Source of the DNA: Liberibacter brunswickensis
Lineage (GTDB): Bacteria > Pseudomonadota > Alphaproteobacteria > Rhizobiales > Rhizobiaceae
Assembly: GCF_036858155.1 (NCBI RefSeq)
Contig: NZ_JAAEJX010000013.1
Location: 1 to 34,846, forward strand
Direction: 5' to 3'
DNA: 34,846 nt
Shown here one piece after another: positions 23,133-31,523 of the stretch (position 1 is the first letter of the stretch; every line of letters begins with the position of its first letter). The notes under the pieces were generated by a model. It did no database searches. It was not told where the DNA came from and saw nothing but the letters and a program-made list of their open reading frames with translations. The translations under genes and the position numbers were made by a program.

Positions 23133-25124
23133 TTAAATTAGGAGATAAAAAAAAGAAAAAGAAAGTAACGTTACTACTAACATTATAGACGTGCACCATC
23201 CGTTAGAGAATATGCTTTTGATAAAAAACCATCTGTTGTCTTCTATTTTTTCTTTTTTTAGAACACCATTATGTATGGTTGATGTTGCACGTCTTGCAGC
23301 AGAGATATAATCAGGGATTGTATCGTCATATTCTAAAATCCCATGTTGTATTAACGATACTCTTTCTAATATCTGTTGCATGTCATTAGGAGTATTAAAT
23401 GCTTTTTCCATTTGTTTTTTGTCATTATCAGTCAAAGAATCTTCTGATTCTAGGTTATTATCGTACAGTTGGTTTTTTATGGCGTCTAGAGAACTATTTG
23501 GGGAAATAATAGGATATTGAGTATCATGTGTAGACGATTGTTTGATAACTTTATCCAATTGTATTCCGTTTTCTTTTATTTGTAGAATATCATCTATTTT
23601 TTTTATATTAGAAGGATTTTCAAAAGATATCCCACATTCCTTCGGGTAATCACAGTTCGATGATAAAGATGAACCTTCTAATTTTTGAAAAATTTTTACA
23701 AGTATTTCATAGATTGTCGTAAAATTCTTTATTGTTTGTTCTGCATGTGCCTTTTGCATTTCTTTACAATATTCATTCATATTATTTTTTAAAATTTGTT
23801 CTATATTTTTACTTCTATCGAGAGAGTTCAACATAGATCTAGCTGTTTTATGAGCAGTTTTAACGATATAATCCTCTAGATGAAACGTATTTTGATCAAA
23901 TTTTGTAGATGTTTGCGTATTTTTTGAAGCATTTTTTAAAATCTCTTTGATATTTGCAATTTGTCTTTCTAAATTGCTTATAATAATATTAGCTTCAGGA
24001 ATATCTTGCTTTTTTTCTAATTTTAGCATGATATTTTCAACATTATATTCTATATTTTTAAGACGTTTATCTAGTACTCCAACCGATTCTAATCTTTGTT
24101 TAATGGGTTTTTTTTGATCTAAAACATCTTTGTGTATATTTTGAACTTTTGTATCAATATTATCTAAGCGTTCTTCAAATTTACTAACAAATTTTTTAGT
24201 ATAAGATTCTGTATACTTCCCATTTTTTTCAAAAGAATTTTTGATATCAGAAAGTTTAGAATCAAGTGATAATACATCTTTCGAGGATATTTTCTCATTC
24301 AAAAGTTTTAGTAATGATAGAAGACTATGAGTATTCCTAACTATAGATAATAGTTTTTGATCAATATTAGGGTTTATGTATTCATTATTTTTTTTATCAA
24401 AAGCGCTCTGTATAAAATTCATCTGACATGATAGGTTATTTATCTTATCGTGAAGATTCTTGAAATCTAATTTTCTAAAGTATTGTAGAACATCTTCCCA
24501 GTTATTTTTTACGCTTTTTAAAGAACAATCTTTTGCGATACTTTCCATTTTGAAAAGTACTTTTTCAAGTTGAGGATTAGATCCTTTTATTCCAGAAAGA
24601 GATATAATTTTGCATAAATCAGCTATACTTTTTGATAACTTAGACATATCAGAGTAAAAAACATCTAAGTCATTATCATATCTCGTTACATCATTTGTAT
24701 TCTGCGACCCTAGTGTTTTTTGCTGATTAGTATTTACTATAAATATATCTTGTTTTTTGTTTCTTTTGATTTTTTCTTTTATATTATTATGATCATTAGT
24801 ATGTTGTTTCAAAAAATCAAATAACTTTTTATGATCATTATTTACTTTTTCTTTATCGACATCAACAGTTTGTTGAGAAATTAAATCCAAATCAAGATCG
24901 CCAACTTCTGTGTTATCGCCAGAAATTTTTTTTAGTGAGGACCATAAAAGATTTATTTTATCTTTTTGTTCTTTATTTAAAGGTTTATTTTTATTTTCTT
25001 CTACAATTCGTTTAATCCAATTTTTAACACGACGAACATCCGTCATGCCTGAATCTTTATCTGATCCTAATTTTTTAGATATAGTATAATTAGGCTGTTT
25101 TTTTTTGGATTGTAATCCACTCAT
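23133..25124 (-). CDS. PodJ-like coiled-coil polarity protein ending at its membrane anchor
   Basis: No enzyme domain is recognised. The 663-residue protein is charged and lysine/asparagine-rich, with long predicted coiled coils from about 150 to 500, an acidic linker, then DYISAARRATSTI (605-617) and a single hydrophobic segment at about 644-663 that is also the C-terminus. Rhizobial PodJ polarity factors share this layout (cytoplasmic coiled coil, an AARRA-type motif, one membrane helix) but continue into a periplasmic repeat and peptidoglycan-binding region, which is lacking here: only 128 bp separate it from the M16 gene. The call is from architecture and one short motif, so it is tentative. 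A CtrA-type box sits about 77-93 bp upstream of the start. The start codon is ATG with a weak ribosome site. Confidence 0.55.
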   Translation of the reverse strand: MSGLQSKKKQPNYTISKKLGSDKDSGMTDVRRVKNWIKRIVEENKNKPLNKEQKDKINLLWSSLKKISGDNTEVGDLDLDLISQQTVDVDKEKVNNDHKKLFDFLKQHTNDHNNIKEKIKRNKKQDIFIVNTNQQKTLGSQNTNDVTRYDNDLDVFYSDMSKLSKSIADLCKIISLSGIKGSNPQLEKVLFKMESIAKDCSLKSVKNNWEDVLQYFRKLDFKNLHDKINNLSCQMNFIQSAFDKKNNEYINPNIDQKLLSIVRNTHSLLSLLKLLNEKISSKDVLSLDSKLSDIKNSFEKNGKYTESYTKKFVSKFEERLDNIDTKVQNIHKDVLDQKKPIKQRLESVGVLDKRLKNIEYNVENIMLKLEKKQDIPEANIIISNLERQIANIKEILKNASKNTQTSTKFDQNTFHLEDYIVKTAHKTARSMLNSLDRSKNIEQILKNNMNEYCKEMQKAHAEQTIKNFTTIYEILVKIFQKLEGSSLSSNCDYPKECGISFENPSNIKKIDDILQIKENGIQLDKVIKQSSTHDTQYPIISPNSSLDAIKNQLYDNNLESEDSLTDNDKKQMEKAFNTPNDMQQILERVSLIQHGILEYDDTIPDYISAARRATSTIHNGVLKKEKIEDNRWFFIKSIFSNGWCTSIMLVVTLLSFSFFYLLI

Positions 25125-25627
25125 CGTATTTTTTTACTCTTAATAACATTCGATGGTAATCTAGGCGTAAAGTAACATAGTTAATAATCTCTCGAACATA
25201 GTTAAAAAGTAGTTAACTTATTAAACATTTTTTATATAATCATATTCTGCAAGTAAATATCTCTGTCATTTGTATTACTTATATCTTAATTGATGGTTTA
25301 TTTTGATTCTCTAAATATGATGTTTTTAAAATAATTTTATTTGGTAATCTGTTTTATAAATAATTGATTCTATGTAGTTAGAAAAATAAGATAATTTTAT
25401 TAATATTAATTCATAAATTGCCCTATTTAAAAGCCGAAAGATGACATTTAAGTAATTTAAAATATTTGCCTTACCTTAAAAAATCTAAAATCCTTTAATT
25501 ATTTAGACTAATATCAAATATTATTAACGAAAATATATAAAACAGCAGTATCTAATATTATATTTTATAGGTAATTACCGTAATTATTCTTTTGAAACAT
25601 ACAAAGTATAAATCTAATTTTTGATTG
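25125..25627 (+). other. AT-rich spacer between fabI and the PodJ-like gene
   Basis: The right side of the podJ-like start holds the CtrA-type box listed separately. A 10-bp palindrome GGTAATTACC lies at 25570-25579 downstream of fabI. No coding sequence is recognised elsewhere in this 500-bp stretch. Confidence 0.4.
25174..25217 (-). promoter_or_regulatory. CtrA-type box and 21-bp-spaced direct repeat upstream of the PodJ-like gene
   Basis: At 25201-25217 the sequence GTTAA-N7-TTAAC fits the alphaproteobacterial CtrA consensus TTAA-N7-TTAAC on both strands. Two exact copies of AACATAGTTAA begin at 25174 and 25195, exactly 21 bp apart, the second running into the box. The start codon is at 25124. 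TTAA is common in AT-rich DNA, so chance is not excluded. Confidence 0.4.
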
Positions 25628-26407
25628 TTATTGTGTAGGCATAGAAACAATATTGTATCCACAATCTACGTAATGAATCTCTCCTGTTACACCATTAGAT
25701 AGATGAGAAAGTAGATAAAGAGCAGAATTTCCTATATCGTCAAGTGATATTGCTTTTTTTAGAGGGGAGTTATCTTTGCTCCAAGAAGCAATATCACGTC
25801 CATTCGAGATACTAGCTCCAGCTAAAGTTCGTACAGGCCCAGCAGAAATAGCATTGACACGTATTTTCATAGATCCATAATCGCATGCTAAATATTTAAC
25901 CGAAGCTTCAAGGCCAGCTTTAGCAATTCCCATCACGTTATAATTAGGAACCACTCTGCTAGAACCTCCATAAGTAAGTGTAATTGCTGATCCTCCAGAA
26001 TGCATTAATTTTGCTGCACGTTTTACAACTTCAGTAAAAGAGAAACAAGATATTAACATAGTCCTGATAAAATTATCACGGCTAGTTTCATAATAAGGTC
26101 CTTTCAGTTCGCTTTTATCGGAAAAACCTATTGAATGTACTACGAAATCTAACGATTTCCAACGTTCTTCAATTCTCTTGAATAGAAAATCTATGGATGA
26201 GAGATCCTCTACGTTACAAGGAATAATAAAATCAGAATTTAAACTTAGTGCAAGAGGTTTTAATCTTTTTTCTACTGCCTCACTTTGATAAGAAAAAGCT
26301 AGCTGAGCTCCAGCAGAGTGCAATACCTTAGATATTCCCCAAGCTATGGAATGATCGTTTGCAATTCCCATAACTAAACCACGTTTTCCTTTTAGAATAG
26401 TATTCAT
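25628..26407 (-). CDS. fabI: Enoyl-[acyl-carrier-protein] reductase (NADH)
   Basis: FabI carries out the last reduction of each fatty-acid elongation cycle. The 259-residue protein is a short-chain dehydrogenase-like enzyme: GLVMGIANDHSIAWGI near 10-25 (NAD binding), the conserved NVEDLSSIDFLF segment, VHSIGFSDKSEL, and the catalytic Y-x6-K in YNVMGIAKAGLEA. C-terminal VTGEIHYVDCGYNI is typical. It follows fabB by 2 bp and closes the fabA-fabB-fabI operon. Confidence 0.94.
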   Translation of the reverse strand: MNTILKGKRGLVMGIANDHSIAWGISKVLHSAGAQLAFSYQSEAVEKRLKPLALSLNSDFIIPCNVEDLSSIDFLFKRIEERWKSLDFVVHSIGFSDKSELKGPYYETSRDNFIRTMLISCFSFTEVVKRAAKLMHSGGSAITLTYGGSSRVVPNYNVMGIAKAGLEASVKYLACDYGSMKIRVNAISAGPVRTLAGASISNGRDIASWSKDNSPLKKAISLDDIGNSALYLLSHLSNGVTGEIHYVDCGYNIVSMPTQ

Positions 26408-26409
26408 GT

Positions 26410-27630
26410 CTATCCTTTATATCTTTGAAAAACTAGGGTTGCATTTGTTCCTCCGAATCCAAAAGAATTAGATAATACTGTATCAATATTTGCATTATCA
26501 ATTCGTTTTCGAGTTATTGGTATTCCTTCAAACTCAGGATCAATTTCTTCGATATTTTTACTTTCACCAATGAATTTCTCTTGCATCATTATTAATGAAT
26601 ATATTGCTTCTTGTGCTCCTGCTGCCCCTAGAGAATGTCCAGTTAGAGATTTAGTTGATTGTATATATGGGACCTTATCTTTAAATATCTCTTTAATAGC
26701 TTCTATTTCTTTTTTATCTCCTATAGGAGTTGAGGTCCCATGAGTATTAATATAGTCTACATGACCATTTACTGAGCTTAGAGCTTGACGCATACATCGA
26801 ATAGCTCCTTCTCCAGAAGGAGCTACCATATCATAACCATCACAAGTACTACCATACCCTGACAATTCAGCATAAATTTTTGCACCGCGAGCCTTTGCTC
26901 TCTCCATCTCTTCTAGAACGATTATTGCTCCTCCTCCAGATATTACAAATCCATCGCGCTTATAATCATATGGTCTGGAAGCAGAGCAGGGATCATGATT
27001 AAAATTTGATGACATTGCACCCATTGCATCAAAAAGATTAGACATTGTCCAATCAAGGTCTTCTTGTCCTCCTGCGAACATTATATCCTGTTTTCCAGAT
27101 TGGATTAATTCCGCTGCATTCCCAATGCAATGTGCAGAAGTAGAACAGGCTGAAGATATAGAATAGCTGGTTCCACGTATTTTAAACCAAGTTGATAAAG
27201 TTGCAGATGCTGTAGATGACATCGCCTTGGGAACTGCGAACGGACCTATACGACGGGTATTGCAATTTTCTTGGGTAAGATAAGCAGCTTCAACAATGCA
27301 TCTAGTAGACGGCCCCCCTGATCCAGCTATTAATCCTGTTCGTTCATTTGTTACTTCAGAAGGTTGCAGGCCAGAATCATCAATTGCTTGCTGCATAGCA
27401 ATATGTCCCCACATTCCTCCTTGTGATAGGAAGCGAATTGCTTTTCGATCGATCAGTTCTTTTGCATCAATAAGCGGTTTTCCCCATACGTGGCAGCGAA
27501 AACCAAATTTAGAAAAATCTTCTGAAAAAGTAATTCCAGACTTAGCCTCTCGCAGTGAAATAGCAACTTCAGAAACATTATTCCCTATGGAAGATACGAT
27601 TCCCATTCCTGTAACAGCTACCCGTTTCAT
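26410..27630 (-). CDS. fabB: Beta-ketoacyl-ACP synthase I
   Basis: FabB condenses acyl chains with malonyl-ACP and is needed to extend the unsaturated intermediate made by FabA. The 406-residue thiolase-fold protein shows the catalytic cysteine in SSACSTSAHCIG, and the two histidines in NTHGTSTPIGD and TKSLTGHSLGAAGAQE. C-terminal SNSFGFGGTNATLVF is complete. The placement between fabA and fabI supports FabB over FabF. Length is normal. Confidence 0.94.
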   Translation of the reverse strand: MKRVAVTGMGIVSSIGNNVSEVAISLREAKSGITFSEDFSKFGFRCHVWGKPLIDAKELIDRKAIRFLSQGGMWGHIAMQQAIDDSGLQPSEVTNERTGLIAGSGGPSTRCIVEAAYLTQENCNTRRIGPFAVPKAMSSTASATLSTWFKIRGTSYSISSACSTSAHCIGNAAELIQSGKQDIMFAGGQEDLDWTMSNLFDAMGAMSSNFNHDPCSASRPYDYKRDGFVISGGGAIIVLEEMERAKARGAKIYAELSGYGSTCDGYDMVAPSGEGAIRCMRQALSSVNGHVDYINTHGTSTPIGDKKEIEAIKEIFKDKVPYIQSTKSLTGHSLGAAGAQEAIYSLIMMQEKFIGESKNIEEIDPEFEGIPITRKRIDNANIDTVLSNSFGFGGTNATLVFQRYKG

Positions 27631-27677
27631 ATCAAGATTTCTTCCTTATCATTTTGCAATAATCTCATTTTCATAAG

Positions 27678-28190
27678 CTACTTATTATCGACAGTAAGGC
27701 AAACTCGTAAATCTTCCGCTTTATATATCTCTTTGCCGTCAACTTTTACCCATCCATCAGCAGATCCGAGAACAACTTTACTTCGTATTATCCTTTTGAA
27801 TTCTATCCCATATTCAAGCAACTTACAATCTGGTGTTACCATACCTCTAAATTTTATTTTGGAAACAGATATAGCTCTCCCTTTACCAACCTCTCCTAAC
27901 CATCCTAGGAAAAATCCTGTAAGCTGCCATAAAGCATCTAATCCAAGACATCCAGGCATAACAGGATCGTTTTTAAAGTGGCATTTGAAAAACCATAAGT
28001 TTGGATCAATATCCATTTCAGCTCTCACCAATCCTTGATTATAACTTCCGCCAATTTCAGAAATTTTTGTTATGCGATTGAACATTAACATAGGAGGTTG
28101 AGGAAGTTGCGCATTGCCTTCACCGAACATCTTTCCTGTTCCACAGTTAAGAATTTCCTCGTAACTATAGCTAGATTTTCTATTTTCCAT
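27678..28190 (-). CDS. fabA: 3-hydroxydecanoyl-ACP dehydratase/isomerase
   Basis: FabA dehydrates 3-hydroxydecanoyl-ACP and isomerises the product to the cis-3 form, starting unsaturated fatty-acid synthesis. The 170-residue hot-dog-fold protein has the active-site histidine in WFFKCHFKNDPVMPGCLGLDALWQL, with the acidic residue in GLDALWQL, and an N-terminal SYEEILNCGTGKMFGEGNAQLPQPPMLMF pattern. It heads the fabA-fabB-fabI operon, 47 bp before fabB. In many rhizobia the iron regulator gene irr lies upstream; none is seen here. Confidence 0.95.
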   Translation of the reverse strand: MENRKSSYSYEEILNCGTGKMFGEGNAQLPQPPMLMFNRITKISEIGGSYNQGLVRAEMDIDPNLWFFKCHFKNDPVMPGCLGLDALWQLTGFFLGWLGEVGKGRAISVSKIKFRGMVTPDCKLLEYGIEFKRIIRSKVVLGSADGWVKVDGKEIYKAEDLRVCLTVDNK

Positions 28191-28623
28191 GATAAAACAC
28201 TTACCTAAATTTCTCTTTTCTCAGAGAGATGAGATTACATTTTGACCAATAAAGAACTAATTGTATAATTTTTTTAATTTTTGTTAACTGAGACTGACAA
28301 ATGCATGCACTGATTCTCCTGATAGATTTGAGCTTTCCCTTTCAATTACTAAGAATTCATAAGCCAAAGTTTTAACTTACTCTATATAAAATATTTTTTT
28401 CACAAACCTTGCTATACGTGCCGCTTTACGGATATACGATCCGTACTTGAATTGCAACGAGATGCAGTTGATTTTTTATCACGAATTTGAACATAAGTTA
28501 AGTGTGCCCTTTTTAAAAAATTTATGTCACAAACGCATATTTGTGTATGATAAAACAATCTTAAATTTAAAATGGAGAAATAGGAATATTTACAATTATA
28601 ATTTATAAAATAACTACATTAAA
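28191..28623 (-). other. Spacer upstream of fabA with a perfect inverted repeat
   Basis: No gene is recognised; traces of irr were sought in all minus-strand frames and not found. The stretch must contain the fab operon promoter. A perfect 7-bp inverted repeat at 28427-28445 stands out by its higher GC content. Confidence 0.4.
28427..28445. repeat. Perfect inverted repeat upstream of fabA
   Basis: TACGGAT-ATACG-ATCCGTA is an exact 7-bp inverted repeat with a 5-bp centre in otherwise AT-rich DNA. No T-run follows on either side, so a terminator is unlikely; an operator or an RNA hairpin is possible. Confidence 0.45.
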
Positions 28624-28699
28624 TGGTGGAGCTAAGCGGGATTGAACCGCTGACCTCTTGCATGCCATGCAAGTGCTCTCCCAACTGAGCTATAGCCCC
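28624..28699 (-). tRNA. tRNA-Ala (GGC)
   Basis: On the minus strand the acceptor GGGGCTA pairs with TAGCTCC (one G-U), the D arm is GCTC/GAGC, the anticodon stem CTTGC/GCAAG holds loop ATGGCAT (anticodon GGC), and the T arm is AGCGG-TTCAATC-CCGCT. CCA is encoded. All arms are intact. Confidence 0.96.
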
Positions 28700-28823
28700 C
28701 TTTCACTAGTGTGATAAGAACACATAACATATACCTTAAAAGAGATCATAATTATAAGATAACTTTTTTATTTAATTATAATTATTTAATGACTTAATCA
28801 TCTAAATGTAATCTTCGACATGA

Positions 28824-29213
28824 TTAACTTGCTTCTTCATCTTCAGATATGCCTATATCATCAATATCTACTACATCAGAATCAGTACTGCTATCATCTG
28901 GTTCAAGGAAATCATCATCTTCAAGGTCAATTTCTTGATCATATTCAATGTCAAGACCACTATCATCATCCTCTTTGTTTATAGAATTATCCTTTCCTTT
29001 AGATGCCTTGTGTTCTACAAAGGATTTGCTTTCTATTTCTTCATTAAGATCACAAACCTCATCCTTAACTGTAGAAGAAGTAGGTGTTTCAAAGGTTGAG
29101 AGAGGCCAAGAATTGTTCGTATAAGGAGATACGATAATTTTCTTATTTAGATCGTAGAACCTTTTTCCCGTATCAGGGCAGGTTCTTTTAGTTCCAAGTT
29201 CTGGTTTTGCCAA
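28824..29213 (-). CDS. FYDLN-acid domain protein (TIGR02300 family)
   Basis: This is a conserved alphaproteobacterial protein of unknown function. The first 25 residues, MAKPELGTKRTCPDTGKRF followed by YDLNKK, match the family's hallmark, and the remaining hundred are low-complexity and strongly acidic (for example EDDDFLEPDDSSTDSDVVDIDDIG). The start is a TTG at 29213 behind a GAGGA site; no ATG fits. It lies on minus between tRNA-Ala and the divergent aroA-cmk pair, the same neighbourhood as in other rhizobia. Confidence 0.85.
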   Translation of the reverse strand: MAKPELGTKRTCPDTGKRFYDLNKKIIVSPYTNNSWPLSTFETPTSSTVKDEVCDLNEEIESKSFVEHKASKGKDNSINKEDDDSGLDIEYDQEIDLEDDDFLEPDDSSTDSDVVDIDDIGISEDEEAS

Positions 29214-29388
29214 GATATAAAATCCTCATGTTTTCTGGCATACATATTACATGTAAGAAAGGTTGAATTTTACTATAAATATTTTAAAAAATCAAGATAA
29301 GATGTATATATTGTTACGTGCACTGTTGTAATCTTAATCTATATAATATCCCGTATTGCTATTTTGAAATTGAGTCAAGTGGAAATTT

Positions 29389-30747
29389 TTGATTTTGATG
29401 TCATCTTTTTATAAAAAAAACACGATAAAATCTTCCTATTCATGTAGTCTTAAGGGTACAGTTTCTATTCCAGGAGATAGGTATTTTTCCCATTGTTCTG
29501 TTATACTAGGAGGCATTGCTTCAGGTAAGACGCAGATTAGTGGATTGCTTGAAAGCGATGATGTTCTTAATACAATGAAAATGATGAATTATTTAGGTGC
29601 TAATTATACAAAGAAAAACAGTAAATGGATTGTTGAAGGAGTTGGTAATGGATGTCTTCTATCCCCAGAGCATCCAATGAATTTTAAAGACTTCTATATT
29701 GGATATGAGCTAATTATGGGGGTTGTTGGTGTATATGATTTTCAAACTTTTTTTAAGGGATGTGAAAATATTTCACAAAAGTCAATTAAATCCATCCTGG
29801 ATCCTTTGCGAAATATGGGGGTTCAAGTGATTCCTATTAAAAGAAATTGTCTGCCTCTATCTTTACATGGGCCAAGAATTCCAAATCCAATCTCTTATAG
29901 ATCCCCTGTAGCTTCTTCGCAGCTGAAATCAGTCGTTTTATTAGCAGGACTCAATACTCCTGGCATAACAGAGATTGTCGAGCCAGTTAAGACTCATGAT
30001 CATATAGAAAATATACTAAAGGAATTTGGAGTAGATTTGTTGGTAACCACTGACATAAATGAAAATTATTCAGTTCGAATAGAAGGAAGAAAAAGTATTT
30101 CGGGATGTAATTTAAAGGTGCCTGGAGATCCTTCTTTTGCCTTGTTTGTATTATCTGCAGCTTTGTTGATTGCCGAATCTAATATAAAAATTTTACGTGT
30201 ATCAATTAATCCATTGCGTGTTGGATTAATTAATATTTTACAAGAAATGGGAGCTAATATTAGCTTTTCAAATATTCGCATTGAAAGCGGTGAAAATATA
30301 GCTGATATTCAAGTGCGTTCTTCCAAGCTTAGAGGAATCTCTATATCTAAGAGTCGTATACGATCTATAATAGACGAATGTCCTATTTTAATGGTGATTT
30401 CTGCCTTTGCTGAAGGAAAAACTATTATGAATGGATTGGAGGATTTGATGAGATCAAATCAGTTTTTTGCTATTCTTGAATGCCTTCAGGTTAATAATAT
30501 TAAATATGAAAAAGGAAAAGATCATTTTGTGATTATAGGTGCCCCTAGTGGAAGTGGATTGGGATCTAGTTCAGGGCATATGGTTCAATCTAAGTTTGGT
30601 TATAATATAGCTATGAGTTTTCTTATTATGGGATTTGCATCAGAGTATTCGGTTTTAGTTGATGATTGCTATGAGATATCTGCTGTTTTCCCGGATTTTA
30701 TAAATTTAATGCAGGGATTAGGTGCTAGAATCGAATGGATAGTTTAA
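29389..30747 (+). CDS. aroA: Class II EPSP synthase homologue lacking its active-site residues
   Basis: AroA normally joins shikimate-3-phosphate and PEP. The 452-residue protein aligns end to end with Agrobacterium class II enzymes (LKGTVSIPGD, GLLESDDVLNT, ASSQLKSVVLLAGLNTPG, KVPGDPS, IAMSFLIMG). Yet functional motifs are altered: GDKSISHRS reads GDRYFSHCS (29-37); the GNAATGCR loop reads KDFYIGYE (100-107); TKRP reads SQKS (129-132); the KESDR motif near 357 is replaced and shortened by two residues (MRSNQFF); DHR before IAMSF reads GYN. D in SIIDECP survives. It is very unlikely to make EPSP. The frame is intact and overlaps the cmk start by 13 bp. A TTG start (29389) fits the GGA site better than the ATG at 29398. 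Confidence 0.85.
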   Translation: MILMSSFYKKNTIKSSYSCSLKGTVSIPGDRYFSHCSVILGGIASGKTQISGLLESDDVLNTMKMMNYLGANYTKKNSKWIVEGVGNGCLLSPEHPMNFKDFYIGYELIMGVVGVYDFQTFFKGCENISQKSIKSILDPLRNMGVQVIPIKRNCLPLSLHGPRIPNPISYRSPVASSQLKSVVLLAGLNTPGITEIVEPVKTHDHIENILKEFGVDLLVTTDINENYSVRIEGRKSISGCNLKVPGDPSFALFVLSAALLIAESNIKILRVSINPLRVGLINILQEMGANISFSNIRIESGENIADIQVRSSKLRGISISKSRIRSIIDECPILMVISAFAEGKTIMNGLEDLMRSNQFFAILECLQVNNIKYEKGKDHFVIIGAPSGSGLGSSSGHMVQSKFGYNIAMSFLIMGFASEYSVLVDDCYEISAVFPDFINLMQGLGARIEWIV

Positions 30748-31391
30748 AACAAAATAATAATATAGTTATTGCCGTTGATGGCACTTCTGCTTCTGGGAAA
30801 GGGGTTTTGTCTCGTTTTATTGCTAATGAATATGAATTTCATTATCTTGATACTGGATTAATTTATCGAGCTGTAGCGAAAAATATTTTAAATTCGGGGA
30901 TATCATTGAATGATGAAGAGGCTGTAACAAAGATAGCACAGAACATAATGCTTTCTGATCTGGATAAAAAACAACTTTCATTTCATGTTATTGCTAACGC
31001 GGCTTCACAAATAGCGTCCTTCTCTTCTGTTCGTAATGCGTTAATTAATATTCAAAGGTCTTTTTCGCATAAGAATCCAGGTGCAATTCTAGATGGAAGG
31101 GATATTGGGACAATTGTTTGCCCTAATGCTAATATAAAATTTTACGTAACAGCTTCCTTAGAGGTTAGGGCATGGAGGCGTTATAACGAAATGGTTTCCA
31201 ATGGAGAAAAAGCTGATTATAAGAATGTCTTTGAGGATTTACGTAAACGTGATAATCAAGATAAAAATCGCAAGTATTGTCCACTTATAAGAGATAAAGA
31301 TGCCTTTTTTTTTGATACTTCAAATATGAATATAAGCACCATGTGTAAAGTTGCAAAAGGATTTGTTGACACAAAGCTTTACAGCAGGTAA
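30735..31391 (+). CDS. cmk: Cytidylate kinase
   Basis: Cmk phosphorylates CMP and dCMP. The 218-residue protein keeps every motif: P-loop DGTSASGKGVLSR near 16-28, YLDTGLIYRAVA, the CMP-binding IANAASQIASFSSVRNAL, DGRDIGTIVCPNA, and the lid KRDNQDKNRKYCPLI. Its ATG lies 13 bp inside the 3' end of aroA, implying translational coupling. In rhizobia the order aroA-cmk-rpsA is conserved, and rpsA follows here after 132 bp. Confidence 0.94.
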   Translation: MDSLKQNNNIVIAVDGTSASGKGVLSRFIANEYEFHYLDTGLIYRAVAKNILNSGISLNDEEAVTKIAQNIMLSDLDKKQLSFHVIANAASQIASFSSVRNALINIQRSFSHKNPGAILDGRDIGTIVCPNANIKFYVTASLEVRAWRRYNEMVSNGEKADYKNVFEDLRKRDNQDKNRKYCPLIRDKDAFFFDTSNMNISTMCKVAKGFVDTKLYSR

Positions 31392-31418
31392 AAGTTCTTA
31401 TCTGTTTTTCTTTTTTCT

Positions 31419-31446
31419 TTGACTGATCTAGGTTTTTTATTATCAT
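31419..31446 (+). promoter_or_regulatory. Probable promoter of rpsA
   Basis: TTGACT (31419-31424) is followed after 16 bp by TATCAT (31441-31446). The leader to the rpsA ATG would be about 70 nt. Boxes match well (five of six each), with spacing one base short of optimum. Confidence 0.45.
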
Positions 31447-31523
31447 ATTATATGATCTCGAGTTATTATGGGAAATAGGTTACGTTTATTTATTTATTTA
31501 TTTTATTTCTATCAGGAGTATAA

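Noticed and set aside
25570..25579. Palindrome GGTAATTACC downstream of fabI
   Set aside because: Ten bases, no stem-loop able to terminate, and no second copy noticed; chance is likely.
27296..27676. Plus-strand open frame opposite fabB
   Set aside because: Shadow of fabB with no recognisable domain or ribosome site.
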